Shown: positions 25,371-33,072 of the stretch, piece by piece | Layout of the letters: each line of letters opens with the position of its first letter | How positions within the stretch are numbered: the first letter of the stretch is position 1 | Assembly (NCBI GenBank): GCA_003219175.1 | Contig: QHPU01000045.1 | Coordinates: 1 to 53,597 of the forward strand | Reading direction: 5' to 3' | Source: Verrucomicrobiota bacterium | Lineage (GTDB): Bacteria > Verrucomicrobiota > Verrucomicrobiia > Chthoniobacterales > UBA10450 | DNA: 53,597 nt | The notes under the pieces: model-generated | Database searches by the model: none | Seen by the model: the letters and a program-made list of their open reading frames with translations, nothing else | Told to the model about the DNA's origin: nothing | Program-made: the position numbers and the translations under genes

Positions 25371-25790
25371 TTAGGCGCCGTAACTCTTGCTGAACTTCTT
25401 GCGCGACTCGCCTTCGGCACCAGTCACCGGCGGTTCCGGTTCCTGATCGGCCGCTTCGCCAGCCGGAGTGGTCTCCGGGGCGCTCTTTTCTGGAGGAGCA
25501 GGGGAAGAACCTGTCCGGGCTACTTCTACATAAGCGAGCTGCAAGTTAGAAAGCGCGTTCCGCAGCACCGTTGATTCTTCGCTGGTTAAATTGCCACGCG
25601 TTTTTTCCTGAATCATTGCCAGTTGATCGATGAACATCTTGGCCACTTCTAGGTTCACTTCTCCTTTCCCAGTCTGCGGGTTTGGAATCTGGCCGAGAAA
25701 GAGAGCGGCATTCTGCGCCTGCATCAGGACGAATTCGATAAATCGTTGGGTCATTTCCCCCGGATTCGTGCTGGTTTGAACTTCGGCCAT
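25371..25790 (-). CDS. DUF1844 family protein
   Basis: 139 residues from the ATG at 25790. The N-terminal half is the DUF1844 helix set: RFIEFVLMQAQNAALFLGQI, VNLEVAKMFIDQLAMIQEKT, and LTSEESTVLRNALSNLQLAY. The C-terminal half is a Pro/Glu-rich low-complexity tail. Function unknown. Its start lies 2 bases after the stop codon of the M16 peptidase gene upstream in the transcript, implying one mRNA and coupled translation. Confidence 0.85.
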   Translation of the reverse strand: MAEVQTSTNPGEMTQRFIEFVLMQAQNAALFLGQIPNPQTGKGEVNLEVAKMFIDQLAMIQEKTRGNLTSEESTVLRNALSNLQLAYVEVARTGSSPAPPEKSAPETTPAGEAADQEPEPPVTGAEGESRKKFSKSYGA

Positions 25791-25791
25791 A

Positions 25792-28392
25792 CTATTTAGA
25801 TTTCGCGGTTGGGGGCTTTGCTGGCGGTCGCACAATCGCAAGGACGTACGGTTGTTTCGCGAAATACTTCGCCGTCACGCGCTTGATGTCGCCCAAGGTC
25901 ACTGCATTCACTTTGGCTACCAACTCCTGGCTATGATTAAAGCCTAGTCCGTAAAGTTCGTCGAGCGCAGTCATGTAGGCAAAGACATCGCTGCTCTGAT
26001 TCTGAATTTGTTGCTGGCCGATTAGTTTCTTCTTCGCCCGCGCCAGTTCAATCGGCGTCAGGCCTTCGCTGGATAGTTTGCGAATTTCATGCAGAAAGGC
26101 ACTCTTGACCGACTCGATCTTTTCCGGATCGGTGCCGAGAAAGAAGGCAAACAGCCCAGGAGAAAGGGTTTGGATCTGCGATGCTCCGACATAATAGGCG
26201 AGGCCCATTTTCTCACGAATGCGAATAAAGAAGCGCGAGGCGAGATCGCTGCTCGCTTCGTCGATCAGCTCGAGAGCATAACGGTCCGGATTAAAAACAT
26301 CGGTGCCGCGGAACCCTACGACTAGGACCGCCTGCGCTTTTTCGCGCTCGGCTTCTACCACCTTTGTTTCCGCCAAGTAAGGCGACGATGGCGGACTCTT
26401 TAACGCGAGTTCCCCTGGAGGCAGTGCGCCAAGTTTTTGCTCGAACAACTCCATCACGTGTTCGGCTTTTATGTTTCCGAACACCGCGATGACGCCATTC
26501 CGTGCCACAATGTAGCGATCCCGAAAGGCGCGAAGGTCTTTGGAATTCAGGCGCGCAACTGATTCAGGCGTGCCTTCCGATCGAAGCGCAAGCGGATGGT
26601 CCGGGAAAAGGGTTCGCTTGAGAAGATTGCGGGCAACTGCAGTCGGCTTTTCATCCTCGTCCTTGATCTTGGCCAATTGAATTTCTTTTTCGCGCGCCAC
26701 TGCGCCAGGCAGCATCGTCGCGTTGAGCAAAACGTCAGCCAAAATATCTGTGCCGAGCGCGAGATCAGGTTGGGTGACATCGAGATTCACGACCAAACTG
26801 TTGTTACCACCTTCGGCTGTGATCTCGCCGCCCACTGCCTCCAGTTGATTCGCGATTTGCTCTGCTGTTCGCGTTTTGGTTCCCTTCAAAAGTGACTTGG
26901 CGACGAGACGGGTAATTCCGCTGGTTGCCTCGGTCTCGACCAACAAGCCACCGCGAAAGACCGCCGACACCGCAATTAGAGGCAGGCGCGCATCTTCTCG
27001 CACCAGCACACGCAATCCGTTGGACAACTCGAATTTTTGGATTTGCCCAATCACCGCCGGCACCGCGGTCTCGCTTTTCGATTTGAGCGATCCCTTGGGA
27101 TTAAGAGAGACGATGCTGAGATTCTCGTCGGTCAGATATTGAACCGCGACCCGCTTGATATCATCGAGCGTTACCTTCTGAATCTTGTCGAGGTATTCGC
27201 GGCTGAAGTTGAGGTTACGAGTCAGAAACCAGTTGGTGCCGAGGTCGGTCGCCTGACCGCGCATAGTACGGAGAGAAGCTAGTTCCTGCGAAAGCACGAT
27301 CTTCTTGCCCTTCGCTAATTCCTCAGCGCTGACGCCGTGACGCCGCACGTCCTCGATCATTTGCAAGATTAGGTTCTGGGTCGCCTCGCGATTCTGCGGA
27401 TCCAGGATGGCATCGACCCCGAGAATTCCGGGATCGCCCGGGGTGTAGGAAAATGCCGAGATGGCAAAAGCCAGTCCCGATTCCTCACGGACTTTGCGAT
27501 AGAGACGGGAGCTGTGGCCTTCACCCAGAATCACCGTTAGAAGATCAAGCGCGGGAACATCGGGATGAGCGATTTCGGGGACGTGCCAGGCCATGGCAAA
27601 ATGAGTCAACTCCGTTGTGAACTCCTGATGCACTTCGCGCCGTCCAAGTTGGGGCGGCTCGGCCGGGATATAAATTGGAGGAAGTGATTTGGCGGGCCGG
27701 TCTTTGAAAAACTCTTCCACCTTTTCCCGGATTTCCGCCGCGCAAACGTCTCCCACGACAACAAAGGTGAGATTGTTTGGCACGTAGCGAGCCTTGTAGT
27801 ATTCCCTCACCTGCTCGTGTGTTAGCTGATTGTAGATATCGGCTAGCCCGATCACCGGCAGCCGATACGGATGTCGTTGATAGGCGGTTCCGAAAAGAAG
27901 GTGTGTGACCATGCGACCCGGGTCATCCATTCCCATGGCAAACTCGCGTCGGATCACCTCTTGTTCCTTGGCGTATTCTTGCGCCGGCAACGTTGAGTTC
28001 ATCATCGCGTCCGCCAGAATGTCGAGCGCGGTCAACGCCCCATCCTGTGGAACATCGATCCAAAAAACCGTGCGATCGAATGAAGTGTAGGCGTTGATGT
28101 AACCACCAACATCCTGAATTTTCTGCGCAATCTCATTAGTCGATCGCGTCTTCGTTCCCTTAAAGAGCATGTGCTCGAGAATGTGGGAAAGGCCGGCGCC
28201 AAGATGTTTATCCTCAGTGGTACTGCCGGCCGCGCACCACGCCTGCACGCTCGCCACCGGCGCACTCCGATCTTCCTGAACAATGATCGTTAGTCCGTTC
28301 GCCAGCGTCCAGCGTTGCGCAGTATTGGGTGGAAAACTGATGACCGGCGAGTCCATCTTGCTCATCGCCTTAAGATTTACGCGGTTATGCAT
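25792..28392 (-). CDS. Two-domain M16 family zinc peptidase
   Basis: 866 residues made of two consecutive M16 (pitrilysin/processing-peptidase) halves in one chain. The N-terminal half has the inverted zinc site HILEHMLF (H70-x-x-E73-H74) and downstream EQEVIRREFAMGMDDP supplying the third ligand. The C-terminal half has SGITRLVAKSLLKGTKTRTA at the equivalent place, so it lacks the zinc site and is the structural partner. Many bacteria encode these halves as separate genes; here they are fused. No clear signal peptide. The start could also be the ATG at 28365 or 28356. Probably degrades peptides; coupled to DUF1844. Confidence 0.9.
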   Translation of the reverse strand: MHNRVNLKAMSKMDSPVISFPPNTAQRWTLANGLTIIVQEDRSAPVASVQAWCAAGSTTEDKHLGAGLSHILEHMLFKGTKTRSTNEIAQKIQDVGGYINAYTSFDRTVFWIDVPQDGALTALDILADAMMNSTLPAQEYAKEQEVIRREFAMGMDDPGRMVTHLLFGTAYQRHPYRLPVIGLADIYNQLTHEQVREYYKARYVPNNLTFVVVGDVCAAEIREKVEEFFKDRPAKSLPPIYIPAEPPQLGRREVHQEFTTELTHFAMAWHVPEIAHPDVPALDLLTVILGEGHSSRLYRKVREESGLAFAISAFSYTPGDPGILGVDAILDPQNREATQNLILQMIEDVRRHGVSAEELAKGKKIVLSQELASLRTMRGQATDLGTNWFLTRNLNFSREYLDKIQKVTLDDIKRVAVQYLTDENLSIVSLNPKGSLKSKSETAVPAVIGQIQKFELSNGLRVLVREDARLPLIAVSAVFRGGLLVETEATSGITRLVAKSLLKGTKTRTAEQIANQLEAVGGEITAEGGNNSLVVNLDVTQPDLALGTDILADVLLNATMLPGAVAREKEIQLAKIKDEDEKPTAVARNLLKRTLFPDHPLALRSEGTPESVARLNSKDLRAFRDRYIVARNGVIAVFGNIKAEHVMELFEQKLGALPPGELALKSPPSSPYLAETKVVEAEREKAQAVLVVGFRGTDVFNPDRYALELIDEASSDLASRFFIRIREKMGLAYYVGASQIQTLSPGLFAFFLGTDPEKIESVKSAFLHEIRKLSSEGLTPIELARAKKKLIGQQQIQNQSSDVFAYMTALDELYGLGFNHSQELVAKVNAVTLGDIKRVTAKYFAKQPYVLAIVRPPAKPPTAKSK

Positions 28393-28425
28393 GAAAGAGA
28401 AAAGGCCGCCGAAAACGCAAGCGGC

Positions 28426-28857
28426 TCAACCGGCCTTGGGTGCGGGAAGAGATAATTCCTTGCCGGTGGAAGGCGGCTCGGGCTGAAACGGTTTCACAAA
28501 CGCATCGCGAAAATCATAGACCGCCTTGAAATCGTCCATCGAATCCTCATCCGTTTTCCCAAAAATCCCGGCCCCGATCAGATTGAATACCATGTGACCA
28601 ATATCCTCGCAGCAGTTCACCCCCCAGTGAGAAAGAACACTCAGCGCCATCGGGCCAAATTCCCTGAGCGCGTACTGTCGAACGCCTTCCAGCAACTCCG
28701 GACCTGCGACATGCTTAATTGACGCACCCTTGAGTTTTTTCTGTTGTTTAGTCGTAAAATCGAGGGCGTCCCGCAGAAAAATGTAGGCCTCGCGCTGATA
28801 ACGCGCATCGCTCGCTACAATCGAATCGAGCGCTTCGGTGAATCCAATCTTTTGCAT
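28426..28857 (-). CDS. Minf_1886 family protein
   Basis: 143 residues starting MQKIGFTEALDSIVASDARY, then QREAYIFLRDALDFTTKQQK and HVAGPELLEGVRQYALREFG. FGPMALSVLSHWGVNCCEDI then FNLIGAGIFGKTDEDS complete the conserved core. This is the Minf_1886 family, named from Methylacidiphilum and spread among Verrucomicrobiota and Planctomycetota; function unknown. The frame opens upstream to 28896, but the ATG at 28857 matches the family N-terminus. No catalytic motif is evident. Confidence 0.85.
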   Translation of the reverse strand: MQKIGFTEALDSIVASDARYQREAYIFLRDALDFTTKQQKKLKGASIKHVAGPELLEGVRQYALREFGPMALSVLSHWGVNCCEDIGHMVFNLIGAGIFGKTDEDSMDDFKAVYDFRDAFVKPFQPEPPSTGKELSLPAPKAG

Positions 28858-28928
28858 ATTAAATCCTGCGTCGGAGCGCGTCACGATAACGGGCAAGATT
28901 CACTCGAGCAAATCACGCGCCCGATTTA

Positions 28929-30362
28929 TCACTGGAGCTGCGTTTCGAGAGCATCAAGATAAACGGAAAGGGCATCGCGCCGGCGTGGTATTGCATCGTT
29001 GTTGGCGGAAGCATGCAGGTAATCGCGGAAAGCGCCCGACGCGGTTTTCGCCTGCGTCGCCTCAAACCAGTTCATAAAATCATCCACCTCGCTCATGCGC
29101 ACGGCAATCTTTTCGCGCAGTGCTTTGCTGTTGGCCAGGCGTTTCGCAACCCCATGGCTCTTCTTTCGCGTAACTGATTCCGCGGCCAGTTGGTAATCAA
29201 CGACGATTGGTCGCAATAGCGGATGTGCACGAGTCGTCAACAGCATAAGACGCTCGCCCAATTTTTTTGCCGACACCGTATTAATATTCGGTCGGCTCGC
29301 CCGTACCGTCTCATCCAAAGTCAACGAATTCTTTTTCTCCCGATCCTGCGCAACCTTTGTCAGCAAACATTCGTCGAGCTGCTCCGAAGTTGCGGTAAAG
29401 GTAAGCAGCGCAAATCGCCGTTCGCTGGCTACCCGTGGGATGTTCTCGCGCCAGGTTTTTTCCATCGCGCCAGAATCGCGTCCGAGCCAAGGAAAATGCG
29501 ATTGGAAGTCCGCGAAAATGTCGGCCGACGAATGAGGCAGATCGGCGATATAGCGCGCAAGCTGAACGCGACCATTGTCGTGCTCTAACAACATTCTCAA
29601 TAGCGCGCTGGCACAAGCACAGTAAAGAGCGCGCGACGGAGTATCGAGCAGAGTGGGGTGTTGAGTCAGGAAGTCTTTCAAAGTTGGCGGATTTGTGGCC
29701 GCAGTGTCGAGACCATCAAATATCTCGGGACTCTCATTATCCAGCGCCAGAATTCCGTCGAGCAGCCAATCCGGCGGGGCGATGTAGGGCGTTCCAGCCG
29801 GCAGCGAAGGCAGCGACCGATAACTCATTTCCAGAAGAACCGCGCGCAATATTTCCCGTTGGAGGACTCCCGGTTGAGAGTCAGGTGTTACCAGAAGGTC
29901 GAGTTGAATTTTGAGCCCGGCGCCCGTTTGGCTGAAGTCGAGCAACACCGGGGGAATCTCGGGAACATTCGCCTGCGGCCGCTGGAGGTTGAGCAAAATA
30001 GGGACGCTCCATTGGTCCCGCACCTGCAGCAAAGTGAGCACTTTTGATTTCGTCCGTTCCGCTGCATCAGAAACGGCGCCGCGTAGAATCCTGCTTCTGC
30101 CGAAAATGATGAACTGCCTCGAAGGACTGACACTACGCTCGAGCGGTCCGGCGAGAAGAATGCTTGAAGACCAAAGCAGACCCAAACTCAACCATTTGAC
30201 GACACGAATGACGACCGCAGCACAGGCATATAATACCGGTCCGGCTCGGACCCTGTGTTGCCGATGAGTACCTTGCCGCTTGATTGCGAACGGAATGTAA
30301 CGGGAGGAAAGGTTCAACTTACGAGACACATTTGTTACCGCATTTAACTCCTCCATTAACAA
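28929..30362 (-). CDS. Uncharacterised exported protein
   Basis: Up to 477 residues. I do not recognise the family. A hydrophobic segment (VKWLSLGLLWSSSILLAG) near residue 55 looks like a signal peptide. The sequence before it crosses the dispersed repeat GTCCGAGCCGGAC at 30240-30252, so the true start is probably near 30200 at a TTG rather than at 30362. The mature part is mostly helical with no Cys pairs or known catalytic motif. QREILRAVLLEMSYRS and PPDWLLDGILALD resemble the helical part of gluzincin-like proteins, but no HExxH is present. Confidence 0.6.
   Translation of the reverse strand: MLMEELNAVTNVSRKLNLSSRYIPFAIKRQGTHRQHRVRAGPVLYACAAVVIRVVKWLSLGLLWSSSILLAGPLERSVSPSRQFIIFGRSRILRGAVSDAAERTKSKVLTLLQVRDQWSVPILLNLQRPQANVPEIPPVLLDFSQTGAGLKIQLDLLVTPDSQPGVLQREILRAVLLEMSYRSLPSLPAGTPYIAPPDWLLDGILALDNESPEIFDGLDTAATNPPTLKDFLTQHPTLLDTPSRALYCACASALLRMLLEHDNGRVQLARYIADLPHSSADIFADFQSHFPWLGRDSGAMEKTWRENIPRVASERRFALLTFTATSEQLDECLLTKVAQDREKKNSLTLDETVRASRPNINTVSAKKLGERLMLLTTRAHPLLRPIVVDYQLAAESVTRKKSHGVAKRLANSKALREKIAVRMSEVDDFMNWFEATQAKTASGAFRDYLHASANNDAIPRRRDALSVYLDALETQLQ
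30232..30254 (+). repeat. Dispersed quasi-palindrome, copy 4
   Basis: AATACCGGTCCGGCTCGGAC, then CC; two bases differ from the copy at 14452. Lies at the 5' end of the uncharacterised gene and is read through in its longest frame. Confidence 0.65.
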
Positions 30363-30376
30363 TTTATCCCTTAGGA
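30340..30376. repeat. Short (TTT)AAC array
   Basis: CATTTAACTCCTCCATTAAC then AATTTATCCC; AAC triplets separated by pyrimidine runs, a shorter relative of the arrays at 7106, 13350 and 47415. It lies in the divergent spacer before the Tyr/Gly-rich gene. Confidence 0.45.
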
Positions 30377-30404
30377 GACGAATTAACCAGCACGCTTAAA
30401 GGCA

Positions 30405-30467
30405 TTTCCGAAAATTACGGAAAAATTGAAGGATTTTTGTAGGGCGACCGTCTAATTTGTAAAGGAC
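30405..30467 (+). promoter_or_regulatory. Dyad and Shine-Dalgarno before the Tyr/Gly-rich gene
   Basis: TTTCCG (30405-30410) and CGGAAA (30418-30423) form a perfect 6-bp dyad around AAAATTA, a plausible operator. AAAGGA at 30461-30466 is the ribosome-binding site, unusually close to the ATG at 30470. Confidence 0.4.
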
Positions 30468-30469
30468 TT

Positions 30470-31006
30470 ATGAAGGCAAAATTACTGATTCTTACAGCCA
30501 TTGCCGCTCTGTGCGCAACGACGCCAGCGTTTGCCAAACATCGGGTTGTCCAAACACGAAACGGCCGGGCGGTTGTGGTCAACACTCATCGACACGATTC
30601 CCGGAGGAGCAGCGTTTTTTGGAACGTCGGAATAGGTTTCCCGTACGGAGGGTATTATGGCGGATACCCGTACTACGGCAGTTATTATTCGGGTTACCCC
30701 TATTACGGGAGCTCCTATTATGGCGGATACCCGTACGGATCCAGCTATTATCCATACGGTTATAACAACAACTACTACGGCTCCAGTTACCCGTACTCCT
30801 ACAACCAGTATTCCAATCGGGATTACGATGCAGTAGTGATTCGCGTTCAGCGAGGGCTCGCCCGCGCTGGATATTACCGCGGTCCGATCGATGGTGTAAT
30901 CGGTCCGCGAACTCGATATGCCATTCTGGCATACGAGCGCAACCATGGTCTGCCGGCTGAGGGAGTTATCGACAACCGTCTTCTCAGGACGATGGGGCTT
31001 GCGTAA
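30470..31006 (+). CDS. Exported Tyr/Gly-rich protein with peptidoglycan-binding domain
   Basis: 178 residues: signal peptide (KAKLLILTAIAALCATTPAFA), a short basic linker, a Tyr/Gly/Ser/Pro-rich tract of about 60 residues (58-118), then a PG_binding_1 domain. The tract has repeating units such as GYYGGYPYYGSYYSGYPYYG. The domain reads AVVIRVQRGLARAGYYRGPI, DGVIGPRTRYAILAYERNHG and GVIDNRLLRTMGL. The tract is encoded by imperfect tandem repeats of about 50 bp. Likely anchored to the cell wall and exposing an aromatic, possibly adhesive or self-assembling segment (inference). It carries its own terminator. Confidence 0.82.
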   Translation: MKAKLLILTAIAALCATTPAFAKHRVVQTRNGRAVVVNTHRHDSRRSSVFWNVGIGFPYGGYYGGYPYYGSYYSGYPYYGSSYYGGYPYGSSYYPYGYNNNYYGSSYPYSYNQYSNRDYDAVVIRVQRGLARAGYYRGPIDGVIGPRTRYAILAYERNHGLPAEGVIDNRLLRTMGLA

Positions 31007-31047
31007 GCCAAGACTAACAATTCAACTGGCATCTTAGATGCCTGGGA

Positions 31048-31077
31048 GGGCGCCGCGCTGTCGGCGCCCTAATTTTT
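31048..31077 (+). terminator. Terminator after the Tyr/Gly-rich gene
   Basis: GGGCGCCG (31048-31055) and CGGCGCCC (31062-31069) form a perfect 8-bp stem with loop CGCTGT, followed by TAATTTTT. Strong intrinsic terminator. Confidence 0.88.
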
Positions 31078-31140
31078 GGGGACATGACAGCACGTGTGCC
31101 TTCATCTCCCTGCCCTGTGGCCGGCGCGAGATGAACGCTT

Positions 31141-31917
31141 CTAACGACCAGCCGGCTCGGCGTCCGTTTTATTGGTGATTTCGACCATTTTGTCGTGCAA
31201 GTGAATCGAACCGACCTTGTTCAGTAACTTGTGCTCGCGATCCATCGCCGCGACCGCGTCACTAAATAGAAATCCCGCGTACGCAAGCAGGACGGGATGA
31301 ATCGGCATGCGTCCGATAGCTGCGCTTTTCGGCGTAGCTGTGATCTTGCCGTCCTTAACTTGAGCGTTGTAATCACCGGAAGTAAAGATTGAGTAGCCGA
31401 AAATCGATCGTTCCATTGTCACGCGACAATTCCCTTCGGTGAACTCAAGGATCGCCCGCTCAAACCCGAGTAGAGGATGTTCCAGTTTTTCCTTTTTGCG
31501 CTTCATGACGTTGCCGAGGTAAGTGTTAACGTCTTCCTCTGAGAATTGCATCGTCTGGGGCTGCCGGGATTCCGTCAGGGTCTCCAGTCTCAGGTTAATC
31601 TGGGGCGGTAGAGTCTCCGTTTTCACCGGCGGCGGCACATCGGGCGAGATTAACATCACCACGAGGGCCGCCGCCGCAAAGGCGGCGAGAAGGATCTTGG
31701 CAGTCTTAAAAAAGGCCAGTTGTGCCTTGATCCGACGCTGACTGAACATCCCTCGCATCCGCTTGTGTAACTCCTCGGCCGTTTCAATCTTGGCCGCCTT
31801 GCAATTAGCCAAAGCCGAACGATCTAACCGAGCGCCGCAATCATGGCAATAGATCCGCTCCGCCTCGTTCTCGCGCTGGCATTCCGGACATGTGAGTTGC
31901 GCAGTTGCTGTCTTCAT
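31141..31917 (-). CDS. Zinc-ribbon membrane-anchored protein
   Basis: 258 residues. An N-terminal zinc ribbon (CPEC at 10-13, CHDC at 24-27), a basic helix, one membrane segment (about 69-90, KTAKILLAAFAAAALVVMLI), then a mainly beta extracytoplasmic domain of about 160 residues without recognised motifs. The layout (cytoplasmic ribbon, single helix, outside domain) suggests an envelope protein sensing or assembling something. Its ATG overlaps the fmdB-like stop by 4 bases, so the two are made together. Confidence 0.7.
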   Translation of the reverse strand: MKTATAQLTCPECQRENEAERIYCHDCGARLDRSALANCKAAKIETAEELHKRMRGMFSQRRIKAQLAFFKTAKILLAAFAAAALVVMLISPDVPPPVKTETLPPQINLRLETLTESRQPQTMQFSEEDVNTYLGNVMKRKKEKLEHPLLGFERAILEFTEGNCRVTMERSIFGYSIFTSGDYNAQVKDGKITATPKSAAIGRMPIHPVLLAYAGFLFSDAVAAMDREHKLLNKVGSIHLHDKMVEITNKTDAEPAGR

Positions 31918-32231
31918 TCGCTCTTTTTCTCCGGCTTCGTGGGCGTTGCTGCCCCTTCCCCTTTGGCCTCAGCTTTCGGCTTGTCCGAACCAGGCGTCTC
32001 CTTTTTTGCCGCTTCCCTATATGAGTTGCTTCGGTAATCGGTGCTGTAAAACCCAGATCCCTTGAAGATAATTCCGGCGCCGGTGCCGAGCAGTCGTTTC
32101 ACCTTGCCGTGCCCCCACTTCGGCAGTCGACAACGTTCCTTCGGACATTCCCGAAACGGCTCGTCCCGCATCGACTGAAAAGCATCGAAATGTTGGCCGC
32201 ACTTGGCGCACGCGTATTCGTAGGTTGGCAT
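31914..32231 (-). CDS. FmdB-family zinc-ribbon protein
   Basis: 105 residues starting MPTYEYACAKCGQHFDAFQS, the standard FmdB N-terminus, with ligands C8, C11, C29 and C34. KVKRLLGTGAGIIFKGSGFY then STDYR follow, and the protein ends in a Lys/Ala/Pro-rich tail. The ATG at 32231 is chosen because MPTYEY is invariant in the family. Named after a putative regulator of formamidase; actual function poorly known. Overlaps the zinc-ribbon membrane gene by ATGA. Confidence 0.9.
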   Translation of the reverse strand: MPTYEYACAKCGQHFDAFQSMRDEPFRECPKERCRLPKWGHGKVKRLLGTGAGIIFKGSGFYSTDYRSNSYREAAKKETPGSDKPKAEAKGEGAATPTKPEKKSE

Positions 32232-32373
32232 GGAAAGGTTTGGGAGTTGCAAAGTAGATGCGTTCAAAAGCAAAATTCAAGCCCGCGAAGAGGTCACCGC
32301 ACCGATAACTTATGATACCTAACCCTCCGTCATTCCTTGACTTCAGACGCGCGATAAGGAACGTCCTGACCGA

Positions 32374-32994
32374 TTGATGAAAAAGAGAAGCAAAGGGCCC
32401 GGTACAGGGCTGGTTTTGGCGGCGGTTTCCACCATCCTTCTTGGCGGTTGTGGAGAAGACGCGCGGTTTTCCACCCAGACCCAGTATCTGGGCGGCGTTT
32501 ACGGCCCGGGACCAGTCTCCGCGGCGGCCCCGCAGGACAATGTCTCTTACTGGGATGGCGACGAAATGAACGGAAAACCGAGCGTGAAAATCAGTCTGGG
32601 CGAGCAGCGCGCCTATTTCTATAAAGGTGGGAAACTGGCCGGGATTTCACAGTTATCGACTGGGCGCGAGGGGTTAAATACGCCGATAGGAAAGTTCGCG
32701 ATTCAGCAAAAAGACGTGAACCACGTATCGACCAAATACGGCGATTATGTCGATCCGGCTGACAATGTCGTAAAGCCAAACGTCGAGCTCGGCAAAGACC
32801 CAATGCCGCCCGGTTCCCATTTTAAGGGTGCGCCCATGCCTTTCTTCATGCGCATTCATGGTGGGGTGGGAATGCACGCGGGTTATTTACCCGGCTATCC
32901 GGCGTCGCACGGATGCATTCGGATGCCGGGATTCATGGCCGAGGAGTTTTTCAAATCGGTCGGCGTCGGCACGCCGGTAACGATCACGAATTAA
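32374..32994 (+). CDS. L,D-transpeptidase lipoprotein (YkuD domain)
   Basis: 206 residues. A lipobox LLGGC (Cys26) ends the signal peptide, so the protein is probably lipid-anchored in the envelope. The YkuD domain runs from about 68 to 204 (VKISLGEQRAYFYKGGKLAG, STGREGLNTPIGKFAI). Its catalytic motif is complete: MRIHGGVGMHAGYLPGYP, then ASHGCIRM with His179 and Cys181. It makes 3-3 cross-links or attaches proteins to peptidoglycan. The first two codons are both ATG; either may be used. It stands alone, before mfd. Confidence 0.9.
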   Translation: MMKKRSKGPGTGLVLAAVSTILLGGCGEDARFSTQTQYLGGVYGPGPVSAAAPQDNVSYWDGDEMNGKPSVKISLGEQRAYFYKGGKLAGISQLSTGREGLNTPIGKFAIQQKDVNHVSTKYGDYVDPADNVVKPNVELGKDPMPPGSHFKGAPMPFFMRIHGGVGMHAGYLPGYPASHGCIRMPGFMAEEFFKSVGVGTPVTITN

Positions 32995-33072
32995 CTGAGT
33001 AGCACAACCAGTTCAACTCCGACCTGCGCTACGCTGCGTTGAAGTTGACGCGCTTTTCGGCGACAACTTCTA

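Noticed and set aside
30511-30946. Overlapping frames in the Tyr/Gly-rich gene that look repetitive
   Set aside because: They are other-frame readings of its tandem repeats; not a CRISPR array, because units are imperfect, adjacent and lie in a coding sequence.
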